Source of the DNA: UPXZ01 sp047973025
GTDB lineage: Bacteria; Bacteroidota; Bacteroidia; Bacteroidales; Paludibacteraceae
Direction: 5' to 3'
Assembly (NCBI GenBank): GCA_047973025.1
Contig: JBKEBE010000116.1
Span: 1 to 24,366, forward strand
DNA: 24,366 nt
A program made the translations under genes and the position numbers. Positions 7,981-16,296 of this stretch are shown here, in pieces; positions within the stretch are counted from its first letter, which is position 1, and each line of letters opens with the position of its first letter. Under the pieces are notes generated by a model. That model did no database searches. It was not told where the DNA came from and worked only from the letters and a program-made list of their open reading frames with translations.

Positions 7981-10455
7981 CTATTGCAGGTTTCCTCCTT
8001 GGCTTTCTCCTCCTTGCCCCCCTTGTCCACCGGATTTCACGTCATCGTTGTTTATACCGCGTTCAACGGTTTTAATTCGTTCTTTCATCTGACCAAACCG
8101 GTAACTAACCGAGATTGAATAGCGCGGAGATTGACGTGAATAGATGCTTTCGCTACGATACGTATCGGTAGTCGTAACTGTCTTATAGCTCACATACTTC
8201 TGTAAGAATCCGTTAGCACTTAAGGTGATATTCAATGCCTTTTGCAGAAAAGATTTGTTCAACGAAACTCCGTAATAGTGGTATCCGTACCATGTGCTTT
8301 GCAACGAAACGGACGGAGAGGCATATCCACCGTTCAAGTTGATTCTGAAATCTTTCGGTAGGGTGTACGATGTTCCCAAGTGTGCGGAGAAATTCAATCC
8401 GTCGTTCTCAATTTTTTGATTATCCATCGTGTAAGAGTAGTAGGCATAGCTCCCGGTACTGTTGACATACCAATTAAAATCTTTCGTAACCTGCCAGCGA
8501 AAATAAGCCGATATACCCGTGTTGCGGGTTTTCCCGATATTCTCGTAGGTGGTATAGACAATCGTATCTCGTAGTGTGCTAATTTCTTCAATCGAATTGT
8601 TGGCAAAAGATGTAAATACACTTCCGTTGAAATTGAACTTAGGCGTGAATAGGTTGTAATTCAAATTAAACGAGTTGCTGATTTCAGGTACCAAATCCGG
8701 ATTCCCTTGACTGATGTTTTTGGGATCGGCACTGTTAACAAAAGGATTCAAATACCAAATATCCGGTCGGCTGATGCGCTGGGTATAACTTAGCTGAAGA
8801 TTGGAGCCGGGCGTGGTTTGGTAGCTGAGTGTGATGGAAGGTACGAGATTGGTAAATGGTTTGGGTTTGAACGAAGAATCGTTGTAGTTCACATTGGCAC
8901 TGGTGTGCTCTAATCTCGCCCCGGCTCTGGCACTAAATTTATCCAATTTGTAAGTATAGCTTCCGTAAGCGCCCAAAACTCCGTATTTGTGTAGAAGTCC
9001 CAGATCATTTATTCCCGACATGGATTCCCAACTCTCGGAGATTGAATTATATAATAGGTAATCATTATCACTTTGGTTAATCCGGTAAATATACTTTACT
9101 CCGGCTTCAAGCACGTGTTTTTTGTTAAATGGTTCTGTATAGTCCAACTGAAAAGTGTGTTCCGTACTCGAAGAATTGCTATTAAGGTGTTGATGCCTAT
9201 CCGAGTAATTCTTAACTGCCGTGATATCCGTAAAATTATCCATCGTCATGGGCGAGTAACTTATTTTGTAGGACGCGGTGAACAACTTATCGGGTTTGCT
9301 ATACGAACGCTGATAGTCAAAACTCCCGTCATATCCGCCCCATTGACCTTCTGATTCGTTATCGGTACGGTATATTTGCACGGTATCTAACGAAGCGGAG
9401 CGAGTCCACGAACGACCGATCATGTGGTTGTTGAAGGCTCCTCGCCAGATATTCCCGGCAACGGTAAACAAATTCAACGAGTCCATTTCATAGCTTACGC
9501 TTAAATTTCCAAAGCTGTAATTTACTTTTTGAGACCCTTCACTAAATTGATTTAAGTATTTGAACGCATCGGAATCATAGCTTTCGCGATTAGTTTCCGA
9601 TTTATTACCGGGACGCTTCTGGTAGACGTGATTCAGATTTGTAGTAATACCCCATTTGCCTATTTTCGTTGAATAATAGATACCTCCTCTTACGCCACCG
9701 TAATGATCAACACCGGCATTTACCGTAGCTGTGTAGCCTTTTATTGCCTTATCGGTGATAATATTGATGATTCCGGCCAACCCTTCGGCTTCATACTTGG
9801 CTCCCGGTTCGGTTATTACTTCAATGCTTTTGATGGTATTTGCCGGAATACTTTTCAGCACTTGTGACGGATTGTCGGAAACCACATTGGTAGCTTTTCC
9901 GTTCATGAAAATCTTGAAATTCGATTGTCCTTTTACCTGAATATTCTCATCACCGTCCACGGTTACCATGGGTACTTTGCGAAGCATGTCGAGCGTAGTT
10001 GACGTTTCGGATTCCGGATCGGACTTCATATCGTAGGTAATTTTATCCAAATCTACCTTTACCAGTGGTTTTTGAGCAATCACGGTTACTTCGGAGAGCA
10101 TTTGGTCATTCGGGACTACAAGCACTCGCCCCAAATCAATGGTTTTATGGGATAAGTCGGGAATTTGAATATGTTTTGTCTTCATACCCACCGCTTCAAC
10201 GGTTAGAAATAACGGATCGGTAGTGGAAACTGTCAATTCAAATTTGCCGTTCGTATCTGCCGGCTGACGCTTGACAGGAGATATCGGCACATTCACTTTG
10301 AAAATCGATATTGTAGCGAAAGGAACGGTTTCGTTTGAAACGGAATCGACAACGATTCCACGTATTTTAAAATTCGTAGAAGATTGATTTTGAGCGTTTA
10401 AAGAATTTGTTGTAGTAAGTACAAGAATCAGTACTGACAAAAATAATTTCTGCAT
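7981..10455 (-). CDS. Outer-membrane beta-barrel protein of the OMP_b-brl_3 / TonB-dependent receptor type
   Basis: An 824-residue outer-membrane protein. Residues 1-22 are a signal peptide (MQKLFLSVLILVLTTTNSLNA). Residues about 30-110 form a carboxypeptidase-regulatory-like domain (IRGIVVDSVSNETVPFATI). A plug-like domain at about 125-235 contains TLDMLRKVPMVTVDGDENI and GAKYEAEGLAGIINIITDK. A long barrel of alternating strands rich in Tyr/Ser/Asn follows, with a late SNLQLSYTQRISRPDIWYLNP motif. The barrel ends near VSYRFGQMKERIK, and a Gly/Gln-rich tail (SGGQGGQGGESQGGNLQ) follows. I see no SusD-like partner next to it, so a carbohydrate role is not supported. Ligand unknown. The gene stands alone with its own promoter and converges on smpB. 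Confidence 0.88.
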   Translation of the reverse strand: MQKLFLSVLILVLTTTNSLNAQNQSSTNFKIRGIVVDSVSNETVPFATISIFKVNVPISPVKRQPADTNGKFELTVSTTDPLFLTVEAVGMKTKHIQIPDLSHKTIDLGRVLVVPNDQMLSEVTVIAQKPLVKVDLDKITYDMKSDPESETSTTLDMLRKVPMVTVDGDENIQVKGQSNFKIFMNGKATNVVSDNPSQVLKSIPANTIKSIEVITEPGAKYEAEGLAGIINIITDKAIKGYTATVNAGVDHYGGVRGGIYYSTKIGKWGITTNLNHVYQKRPGNKSETNRESYDSDAFKYLNQFSEGSQKVNYSFGNLSVSYEMDSLNLFTVAGNIWRGAFNNHMIGRSWTRSASLDTVQIYRTDNESEGQWGGYDGSFDYQRSYSKPDKLFTASYKISYSPMTMDNFTDITAVKNYSDRHQHLNSNSSSTEHTFQLDYTEPFNKKHVLEAGVKYIYRINQSDNDYLLYNSISESWESMSGINDLGLLHKYGVLGAYGSYTYKLDKFSARAGARLEHTSANVNYNDSSFKPKPFTNLVPSITLSYQTTPGSNLQLSYTQRISRPDIWYLNPFVNSADPKNISQGNPDLVPEISNSFNLNYNLFTPKFNFNGSVFTSFANNSIEEISTLRDTIVYTTYENIGKTRNTGISAYFRWQVTKDFNWYVNSTGSYAYYSYTMDNQKIENDGLNFSAHLGTSYTLPKDFRINLNGGYASPSVSLQSTWYGYHYYGVSLNKSFLQKALNITLSANGFLQKYVSYKTVTTTDTYRSESIYSRQSPRYSISVSYRFGQMKERIKTVERGINNDDVKSGGQGGQGGESQGGNLQ

Positions 10456-10476
10456 AAAGTTGTATTTTTAAAAAAA

Positions 10477-10512
10477 CAAAAGTACACTTAATACTAAGCA
10501 CTAATATCAAAA
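10477..10512 (-). promoter_or_regulatory. Promoter of the outer-membrane barrel gene
   Basis: TACTTTTG (10484-10477, - strand) fits TAnnTTTG and ends 21 bp upstream of the ATG at 10455. A TTTTG at 10512-10508 could be the -33 box, but its 23-bp spacing is at the long end. Confidence 0.5.
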
Positions 10513-10705
10513 TAAAAAAAATGAATCTTAAATAAATTTAACAGAATTCGTTAAACACGGATGATAGACGCTACCCTTCGTAATAAAGTAATAGCATGCG
10601 TTAGTGATGTCTATGGGGTAAAATAGGATATGCAAATAACGGTCCCTGATTATAGTATGCGCGTTTGGATATTTCTACATGTTTATGAAATGACAAATAA
10701 ATATG

Positions 10706-12688
10706 TTACGTAGTTGTCAACTGCTCTACAAACGCGATCGTTCTATTTCCCAGTTCTGTTTTTCGCTCGATATGATTCAAGACTTCCTGTACAAAAGGAT
10801 TTTTTTCGAATTTTCCTCGCACGTTCTCAAAATCTAATTGTTTTTGCTCCTCGTCGCCATCCACTCCAAATCCGGTCATGGAAGTGAGATTAAACTCCTT
10901 TTTGGCATCTTCGTAGAGTAGTTTGTCAAGTTTGACTACCGAGCTTTTCCATAACTCTACGCACGCGATGATTTCATCCTTGGTTACTTCAGAAATAGGC
11001 TTCCCCCAGCGCGCTTCCAACTTTTGTTGAGCCCAAGTCCATTCATAGTCATAGTATTCGTTATGCAGTTCTCGAAAACGCTTATTTAATTCATCCAATT
11101 TTAGATTTTCGTTTTCAATATCGTCAAGCAGTTGATTAACTTCTTGTTTGGGAGCAATCATCCCTGCCAAATCTATCCATTCGCCCAATCCTTTCTGGGA
11201 ATTTGACACTAATTTTTGTTGCAACTGCTCAAAACTATCCGGTTTTTCTTTTTCTATTTTGCTGATTAACGAATTACCCAAGAATTTGTTGATTCCTATT
11301 TTGTATAGTTCGATTCCGTTATTCAACGAAGATTTCTTGATTTTACAATTTTGATAGGAATACATTTCGGATGTCTCTCCCGCTATTTTCTTCAGGTTCT
11401 CAAGGGTTTCAATTCCTTGGAACATTTTATGGATGGTGTACGGACTCAATAAGTTGAAGTTGATCGGGTCAAGCTTCACTTCATCGGTACGGTTATCCCG
11501 TTTGGGCCATTTTTGAGCGTCGCGAACCGTCCCAACGCTACGCAAGTTAACCGCCGGAACGAGTACGCTTTCGGTCGCGTTTTCTATCAAATAAGAAAAA
11601 GGTAAATTAGTGGTATCGGAATGCGAAGTATGTCGCCCCATCACTAAGGTAAATGCGCCTATCTTGGCGGGCCAAAGGAGATAGGAATCACTCGTGGTTT
11701 TTGACCCCCGCTCCACCACCCCTTGATGGATGGGACCGAGCTTATACATGTGGTTGCTCTGATTGGAACCGCTACCGGCATTCAGGAAAGAATACATCCC
11801 GGCAATCAGCAGGGTGGATTTATGATGCGTGACGGTATAAGGACCGGCAAAAATGGCGGTCGCTTCGCCATGCATACCCTGACAGTTGGAGAAAAACACG
11901 GAGTCAAGCGCGGAATAGTGCTTGTCAAAGATACAGCCCTGTCCTACAAAGCAATTGGAGATAAGCGTAGAATCAGTAATCTGTACGCCCGAGCAAATGA
12001 TAAAATTTTTGCATTTCACGCCGGAGCCTATTTTAACCGGTGCCTTTTCATTGCTGTTGATGGTTCCGTTTTTCAGATTAGAAGCACCTTTGATAGCGGT
12101 ATAATCCCCGATCCATACATTTTTAATTCGACCGCAATTCACGATTTGTACTTTCTTTCCTATTCTACCCATCGAGGAGCTGATGTTTGAAACATAATCA
12201 TCTATCATCAACCTTAGTTGGTCTATCATCTTGGGACGATGACGGTAAAAAGCCAATACATAAGCTAACGGTGCCGAGAGTTCATTAAAAATCGGAATTT
12301 CACGTCCACCGGTTTCATTCATGACGGAAACTCCGATTCCATTCCCGAAGGTAGAGTTTCCCTCGACTAAAATGACATTTGTATTTTCGATATAGGCTTC
12401 ATCACATATTTCGTAATTGGCGATGTAGTTGTGAATTTTATCGATATATACATCATTGCCGATGACGCAGTTGTGAATACAGGAATTGTAAATTCCACTG
12501 TGTTTCTTAAACCCTCCTTGAAGTTCATACACTTTATTGAAAGTTCCTAATTCTACATTTCCGGAGAAATGCACATTGGATACGAAATCGGGCTTGAAGT
12601 CGTCCGCTACCCGCACCCTATTCCAGTCCTCTGCCGAACAACCGTAAACTACCAGAGTAGCTATTTCTTTTTCTGTTAGATTTCTCAT
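10706..12688 (-). CDS. DUF4954 family protein with a left-handed beta-helix (hexapeptide) core
   Basis: A 660-residue protein recognisable as the DUF4954 family of Bacteroidetes. Residues about 40-300 hold many irregular hexapeptide-type turns (for example NCVIGNDVYIDKI, VWIGDYTAIKGASNLKNG, VKIGSGVKCKNFIICSG), indicating a parallel beta-helix like that of sugar-nucleotide and acyl transferases. A conserved central block (GPYTVTHHKSTLLIAGMYSF, then HMYKLGPIHQGVVERGSKT) is typical of the family. The C-terminal 200 residues are helical and charged. No catalytic role is established that I know of. There is no signal peptide, so it is cytoplasmic. It starts 47 bp downstream of hflX on the same strand with no clear promoter between them, so the two may be co-transcribed. 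The short GGCTG/CAGCC stem in the gap is not a convincing terminator. Confidence 0.85.
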   Translation of the reverse strand: MRNLTEKEIATLVVYGCSAEDWNRVRVADDFKPDFVSNVHFSGNVELGTFNKVYELQGGFKKHSGIYNSCIHNCVIGNDVYIDKIHNYIANYEICDEAYIENTNVILVEGNSTFGNGIGVSVMNETGGREIPIFNELSAPLAYVLAFYRHRPKMIDQLRLMIDDYVSNISSSMGRIGKKVQIVNCGRIKNVWIGDYTAIKGASNLKNGTINSNEKAPVKIGSGVKCKNFIICSGVQITDSTLISNCFVGQGCIFDKHYSALDSVFFSNCQGMHGEATAIFAGPYTVTHHKSTLLIAGMYSFLNAGSGSNQSNHMYKLGPIHQGVVERGSKTTSDSYLLWPAKIGAFTLVMGRHTSHSDTTNLPFSYLIENATESVLVPAVNLRSVGTVRDAQKWPKRDNRTDEVKLDPINFNLLSPYTIHKMFQGIETLENLKKIAGETSEMYSYQNCKIKKSSLNNGIELYKIGINKFLGNSLISKIEKEKPDSFEQLQQKLVSNSQKGLGEWIDLAGMIAPKQEVNQLLDDIENENLKLDELNKRFRELHNEYYDYEWTWAQQKLEARWGKPISEVTKDEIIACVELWKSSVVKLDKLLYEDAKKEFNLTSMTGFGVDGDEEQKQLDFENVRGKFEKNPFVQEVLNHIERKTELGNRTIAFVEQLTTT

Positions 12689-12735
12689 GTGTGATTAATT
12701 ATGTGCTTGCTCCATACGGCTGAAGGGACACAGCC

Positions 12736-13980
12736 CTATTCATCGTATTTTTCAAAAAGAAAATCGTTATACGGATACCTTTCGACGTGTATTGCTTTTA
12801 CACGTTCATACAGCAAACTTCGAAGCTCATCCACATTCGTTTTGTTTTTAGCCGATATAAATAGGCAATTTTCGTGGAGTTTTGCCATCCAAGTTTTTTT
12901 CAATTCATCCAAACTAATATTCTCACGTTGGATTGGAGACAAATCATCTTCATCCTTTTCCACGTGGCTAAAAGCGTCAATCTTATTGAAAATCAATACA
13001 GTCGGTTTTTCTTCGTGACTGATTTCACGTAGCGTACCATTAACGATGTCCATTTGCTCCTCAAAGTTTGGATGTGAAATATCTACCACATGGAGCAACA
13101 AATCCGCTTCACGTACCTCATCCAATGTAGATTTGAACGATTCGATCAGGTTGTGAGGCAATTTTCGTATAAACCCTACTGTATCAGAGAGTAAAAAGGG
13201 TAAATTGTCTAAAATTACTTTTCTGACTGTCGTGTCTAATGTAGCAAAGAGCTTGTTTTCAGCAAAAACATCTGACTTGCTCAATAAGTTCATTATAGTT
13301 GATTTCCCTACGTTGGTATAACCCACAAGCGCTACACGTACCATTTTTCCACGATTTTTTCGCTGCGTAGCCATTTGCCTATCAATTACTTTCAAGTTTT
13401 CTTTGAGTAAAGAAATTTTCTTGAGAATAATCCGCCGGTCGGTTTCAAGCTGCGTTTCTCCGGGTCCGTAACGTCCGATAGCCCCCCCCCGCTGACGTTC
13501 CAAGTGTGTCCACATACGGGTAAGGCGCGGAAGGATATATTGGTACTGAGCCAGTTCTACCTGAGTTTTGGCATTTGCTGTTTGAGCGCGCTTTGCAAAA
13601 ATATCCAAGATTAAATTCGTTCGATCCAAAATTCGTACCTGATCGGCAGCATTGGGACTTTGATCGACAAGTTCTTTTTCGATATTTCGTACCTGACGTG
13701 GCGACAGTTCATCGTCAAAAATCACTATCCCGATTTCATTCTCATCGACATACTTTTTTATTTCTTCCAATTTTCCGGGTCCAACAAATGTATTCGGATG
13801 AGCTTTGTCCAATCGTTGAAAAAAAGTTTTTTTCGGAATAGCACCGGCTGTTTCGGCTAAAAAGGCTAACTCATCGACGTACTCACGCGCCCTTTCTTCC
13901 GGTTGGTCTGCTGTAATGAGTGCAATAAGTACAGCAGTTTCTTCGTAAATTTCTGTTTTTATAGTATTTCTATCGGTCAT
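12736..13980 (-). CDS. hflX: GTPase HflX
   Basis: A 414-residue ribosome-associated GTPase of the HflX family, implicated in rescue or splitting of ribosomes under stress. The N-terminal HflX domain includes THPNTFVGPGKLEEI-like sequence (near 60-73) and DRTNLILDIFAKRAQT (119-134). The family signature RQRGGAIGRYGPGETQLETD spans 162-181. The G domain has G1 GYTNVGKS (220-227), G3 DTVGF (266-270), G4 NKID and G5 SAKN. Length is normal for the family. The codons for RGGA in the signature contain a run of nine G on the coding strand (13490-13482). The promoter at 14004-14035 supports the ATG at 13980. The DUF4954 gene follows on the same strand. Confidence 0.95.
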   Translation of the reverse strand: MTDRNTIKTEIYEETAVLIALITADQPEERAREYVDELAFLAETAGAIPKKTFFQRLDKAHPNTFVGPGKLEEIKKYVDENEIGIVIFDDELSPRQVRNIEKELVDQSPNAADQVRILDRTNLILDIFAKRAQTANAKTQVELAQYQYILPRLTRMWTHLERQRGGAIGRYGPGETQLETDRRIILKKISLLKENLKVIDRQMATQRKNRGKMVRVALVGYTNVGKSTIMNLLSKSDVFAENKLFATLDTTVRKVILDNLPFLLSDTVGFIRKLPHNLIESFKSTLDEVREADLLLHVVDISHPNFEEQMDIVNGTLREISHEEKPTVLIFNKIDAFSHVEKDEDDLSPIQRENISLDELKKTWMAKLHENCLFISAKNKTNVDELRSLLYERVKAIHVERYPYNDFLFEKYDE

Positions 13981-14003
13981 TAACTTTAGAGATTATGTGT
14001 TCG

Positions 14004-14035
14004 CAAATTTACTATTTTTTTAGATGCAAACAAAA
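14004..14035 (-). promoter_or_regulatory. Promoter of hflX
   Basis: On the - strand, TTTTG (14035-14031), 19 bp, then TAAATTTG (14011-14004) is a close match to the Bacteroidetes consensus. It lies 23 bp upstream of the hflX ATG. Confidence 0.65.
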
Positions 14036-14090
14036 GCCTAAGTTTGCATGAGTACGGCTTAGGATTATTTCCGGCTTAAGAAAAATGTAC

Positions 14091-14098
14091 TAATTTTG
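14091..14098 (+). promoter_or_regulatory. -7 box for porQ
   Basis: TAATTTTG matches TAnnTTTG and gives a leader of roughly 70 bases before the ATG at 14173. No clear -33 TTTG precedes it. Upstream, CCTAAG (14037) and CTTAGG (14058) form a 6-bp inverted repeat that could be an operator or a weak hairpin. Confidence 0.45.
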
Positions 14099-14172
14099 TA
14101 TCAAAATATAATTCTTGTCATTTTTCTACGTTAGTAGTTACGATCGTAGGTTTCATAGATTTCGACATACAT

Positions 14173-15216
14173 ATGTATTTTAAAAAAATTCTACTTGCAG
14201 CTCTTCTGATATCAGTATCTATCTCTTCATTTTCACAAGCAGGACGCGGGGTTTATCGATTCGTAGAGCTACCGGTATCATCGCGTGCCGCCGCGGTTGG
14301 CGGATACAATGTTTCTATGCGTGATAACGACGTCAATTTCGCGCTGATGAATCCGGCTTTGCTTACTCAAGAAACCGGCGGGGTTATTGGTCTGAATATG
14401 GCAAATTATTTAGCCGGGATAAAGTTTGGCAGTGCTATTTACGGTCATACCATCAATGAAGAAAATTTGCTGTCAATCGGTGTACAATACATTGATTATG
14501 GCAAATTTTCCGGTTATGATGAATACGGTCTGTACACCGAGGACTTTACTGCCAAAGACATGGCTTTGTATGTAAGTTACGCGCGCCCATTGAATGATTT
14601 TTTTACTGTCGGAGCAACCTTGAAGCCGATTTTTTCCGCTTACGAACGCTATACCAGTTTTGGCGTAGCGATGGATTTGGGTATAAATTACAGCGCAGAA
14701 CTGTTTAGCGCGGGTTTGGTTGTAAAAAATGCCGGCGTTCAGCTAAAAGGCTATTACGTCGATGACGACGGTCAACATCGAGAATCTTTGCCTTTTGATA
14801 TCCAACTGGGTATAACTAAAAAATTCGAACACGCCCCTCTCCGACTCTCTTTTACAGCACACAACTTACACAGCTGGAACTTAGCTTCCTATCAAACAAA
14901 AAATAACACACAGACGAGTCTTGACGGAACCGTAACTGAAAAGAACGTTTCCTTTATTGACATGGCATTCAGACATTTGGTGATAGGGATAGATTTTATT
15001 CCTTCGGAAAATTTTTATGTTTCTGCCGGATACAACCACCGTCGTAACCGAGAAATGACCATGGAAGGATTTAAAAGCCTCGCCGGATTTTCCTTCGGTG
15101 CCGGCGTTAAACTTTATAAATTCCAGGTAGGATTCGGTATGACACAGTTTCAAGCCGGACACAATGCTTATCAGTTCTCGATTAGTACGAATTTGAATGA
15201 ATTTGTCAGTTTTTAG
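14173..15216 (+). CDS. porQ: Type IX secretion system protein PorQ
   Basis: A 347-residue outer-membrane barrel of the PorV/FadL-like group. It begins with a signal peptide (MYFKKILLAALLISVSISSFS). The mature N-terminus GRGVYRFVELPVSSRAAAVG and the following VNFALMNPALLTQ are strongly characteristic of PorQ. The rest is made of amphipathic strands with frequent Gly/Tyr and a C-terminal strand ending FSISTNLNEFVSF. PorQ belongs to the cell-surface attachment machinery of the type IX system, working with PorU, PorV and PorZ on C-terminal-domain cargo. None of those partners, and no obvious cargo C-terminal domain, is seen in the window. As I recall, porQ next to cmk and ispH also occurs in Porphyromonas gingivalis, which supports the identification. 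Confidence 0.92.
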   Translation: MYFKKILLAALLISVSISSFSQAGRGVYRFVELPVSSRAAAVGGYNVSMRDNDVNFALMNPALLTQETGGVIGLNMANYLAGIKFGSAIYGHTINEENLLSIGVQYIDYGKFSGYDEYGLYTEDFTAKDMALYVSYARPLNDFFTVGATLKPIFSAYERYTSFGVAMDLGINYSAELFSAGLVVKNAGVQLKGYYVDDDGQHRESLPFDIQLGITKKFEHAPLRLSFTAHNLHSWNLASYQTKNNTQTSLDGTVTEKNVSFIDMAFRHLVIGIDFIPSENFYVSAGYNHRRNREMTMEGFKSLAGFSFGAGVKLYKFQVGFGMTQFQAGHNAYQFSISTNLNEFVSF

Positions 15217-15340
15217 ACTTGTTGTGTGAAGTAAATATCATCGTTCAAGATACTTAAAAATCAGATCTTGGCGTACAATTTAACGTATCTACCTTTATAA
15301 AATTTTCCATCTTCCCCCCTGTTTGACAAGAGATTTATTG

Positions 15341-15370
15341 TTGAAAGGTACCGGATTTTGAGTACTTTTA
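15341..15370 (+). promoter_or_regulatory. Promoter of cmk
   Basis: TTG (15341-15343), 19 bp, then TACTTTTA (15363-15370) has the right geometry, though the last base of the -7 box is A rather than G. It leaves a leader of about 10 bases before the ATG at 15386. Confidence 0.45.
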
Positions 15371-15385
15371 CCCAAATTTGAGAAT

Positions 15386-16069
15386 ATGAAAAAAATAATT
15401 GTGGCTATTGATGGACATTCGTCTTGTGGTAAAAGCACTATGGCTAAAGCATTGGCTAAATATGCCGGTTACGTTTACGTGGATACAGGAGCGATGTACC
15501 GCGCCGTGGCACTATTTGCAATGCGAAACGGATGGTTGACGGAGACAGCAATCAACGAAAGCGAATTAAGAAAAAACATCGAAGATATTAAAATACACTT
15601 CAAAACGAACGCGGAAGGGCAACAAGCGACTTATCTGAATAACGAGAACGTGGAAAAAGCGATAAGAACCCTTGAAGTAGGTAATGGCGCCAGTCGCATT
15701 AGTGCGATAGGATTTGTGCGTAGCGAATTAGTCCGTCAGCAACAGATGATGGGTAAAGAAAAAGGCATTGTGATGGATGGTCGGGATATAGGGACGGTTG
15801 TATTCCCCGAAGCCGAACTTAAAATCTTTTTGACGGCTACACCCGAAGTCCGTGCTCAACGTAGATACGACGAACTTGCTTCCAAAGGCGAAGATGTTAA
15901 CTATAAAGATGTACTGGCAAATGTAATCGAACGAGACGAACGCGACTCCAACCGCTCCGAAAGTCCACTATTCAAATCCGAAGATGCCGTCAAAATCGAC
16001 AATACAAACCTGAATCGGGAAGAACAAGATGAAATGTTACGAACTTTATTTCATCAAAGGTTGTTGTAG
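15386..16069 (+). CDS. cmk: (d)CMP kinase
   Basis: A 227-residue cytidylate kinase, phosphorylating CMP and dCMP with ATP in pyrimidine salvage and recycling. The P-loop GHSSCGKST is at residues 10-18, directly after the first strand (IIVAID). It is followed by VYVDTGAMYRAVALFAM, the substrate-contact region near ASRISAIGFVR, and the late motif VMDGRDIGTVVFPEAELKIFLTA (in part DGRDIGTVVFPEAELK). Arginines of the lid region (ERDERDSNRSESP) are in place. Length is normal. It lies 169 bp after porQ with its own likely promoter. Ten bases after its stop begins the first copy of the short inverted-repeat element. Confidence 0.96.
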   Translation: MKKIIVAIDGHSSCGKSTMAKALAKYAGYVYVDTGAMYRAVALFAMRNGWLTETAINESELRKNIEDIKIHFKTNAEGQQATYLNNENVEKAIRTLEVGNGASRISAIGFVRSELVRQQQMMGKEKGIVMDGRDIGTVVFPEAELKIFLTATPEVRAQRRYDELASKGEDVNYKDVLANVIERDERDSNRSESPLFKSEDAVKIDNTNLNREEQDEMLRTLFHQRLL

Positions 16070-16078
16070 TCGAAAGTG

Positions 16079-16296
16079 TAAGTAGCGCAAAAGAATTGTT
16101 TTATTATTTTCATGTGTTTATAATTTATTCTTTTACATCAAGGATACATGAAACACGCCATTAATCATTCCCTTGTGTGTCAAAGTTATTTTTACATAGC
16201 TGTTTCATCGTATTGATGAATAGTTCTTTTGAGTGTCTTTCGCCTTTTCTCACGGTTATTTAGCCCGCTAAATACCCTCGAATAAAAACAATAACT
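16079..16296 (+). repeat. Short inverted-repeat element, copy 1 (right end lost, with a 100-bp repeat inside)
   Basis: It starts with GTAGCGCAAAAGAATT (from 16082), the end sequence shared with the copies at 17191 and 20986. The central part runs from TTTTGAGTGTCTTTCG (16227) to a hairpin with arms TATTTAG (16257-16263) and CTAAATA (16268-16274) around CCCG, then ACCCTCGAA. The right-hand terminal repeat is missing: resemblance to the intact copy fades at the ispH start codon. The left spacer is about 85 bp longer than in the other copies, and the extra sequence is the repeat at 16107-16208. Confidence 0.65.
16107..16208 (-). repeat. 100-bp promoter-leader repeat, copy A (reads towards cmk)
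   Basis: On the - strand this matches 19030-19129 at roughly 90% over its best-conserved 78 bp (six substitutions and one single-base indel by eye), with weaker but clear similarity to the end. It carries the same TAACTTTG box (16188-16181) and an ATGAAAA start (ATG at 16113-16111). The start opens a 19-codon frame (MKIIKQFFCATYTFDYNNL) that ends at 16054 inside the 3' end of cmk. It looks like a displaced copy of a gene's promoter, leader and start codon. Confidence 0.7.

Noticed and set aside
7981..10455. SusC-type nutrient receptor of a polysaccharide-utilisation locus
   Set aside because: No SusD neighbour is present, and the domain order and barrel ending match the OMP_b-brl_3 group instead.
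16054..16113. 19-codon open frame after the displaced leader repeat as a real peptide gene
   Set aside because: Too short, it runs into the end of cmk and carries no lipobox. It is better described as a by-product of the duplicated start codon.
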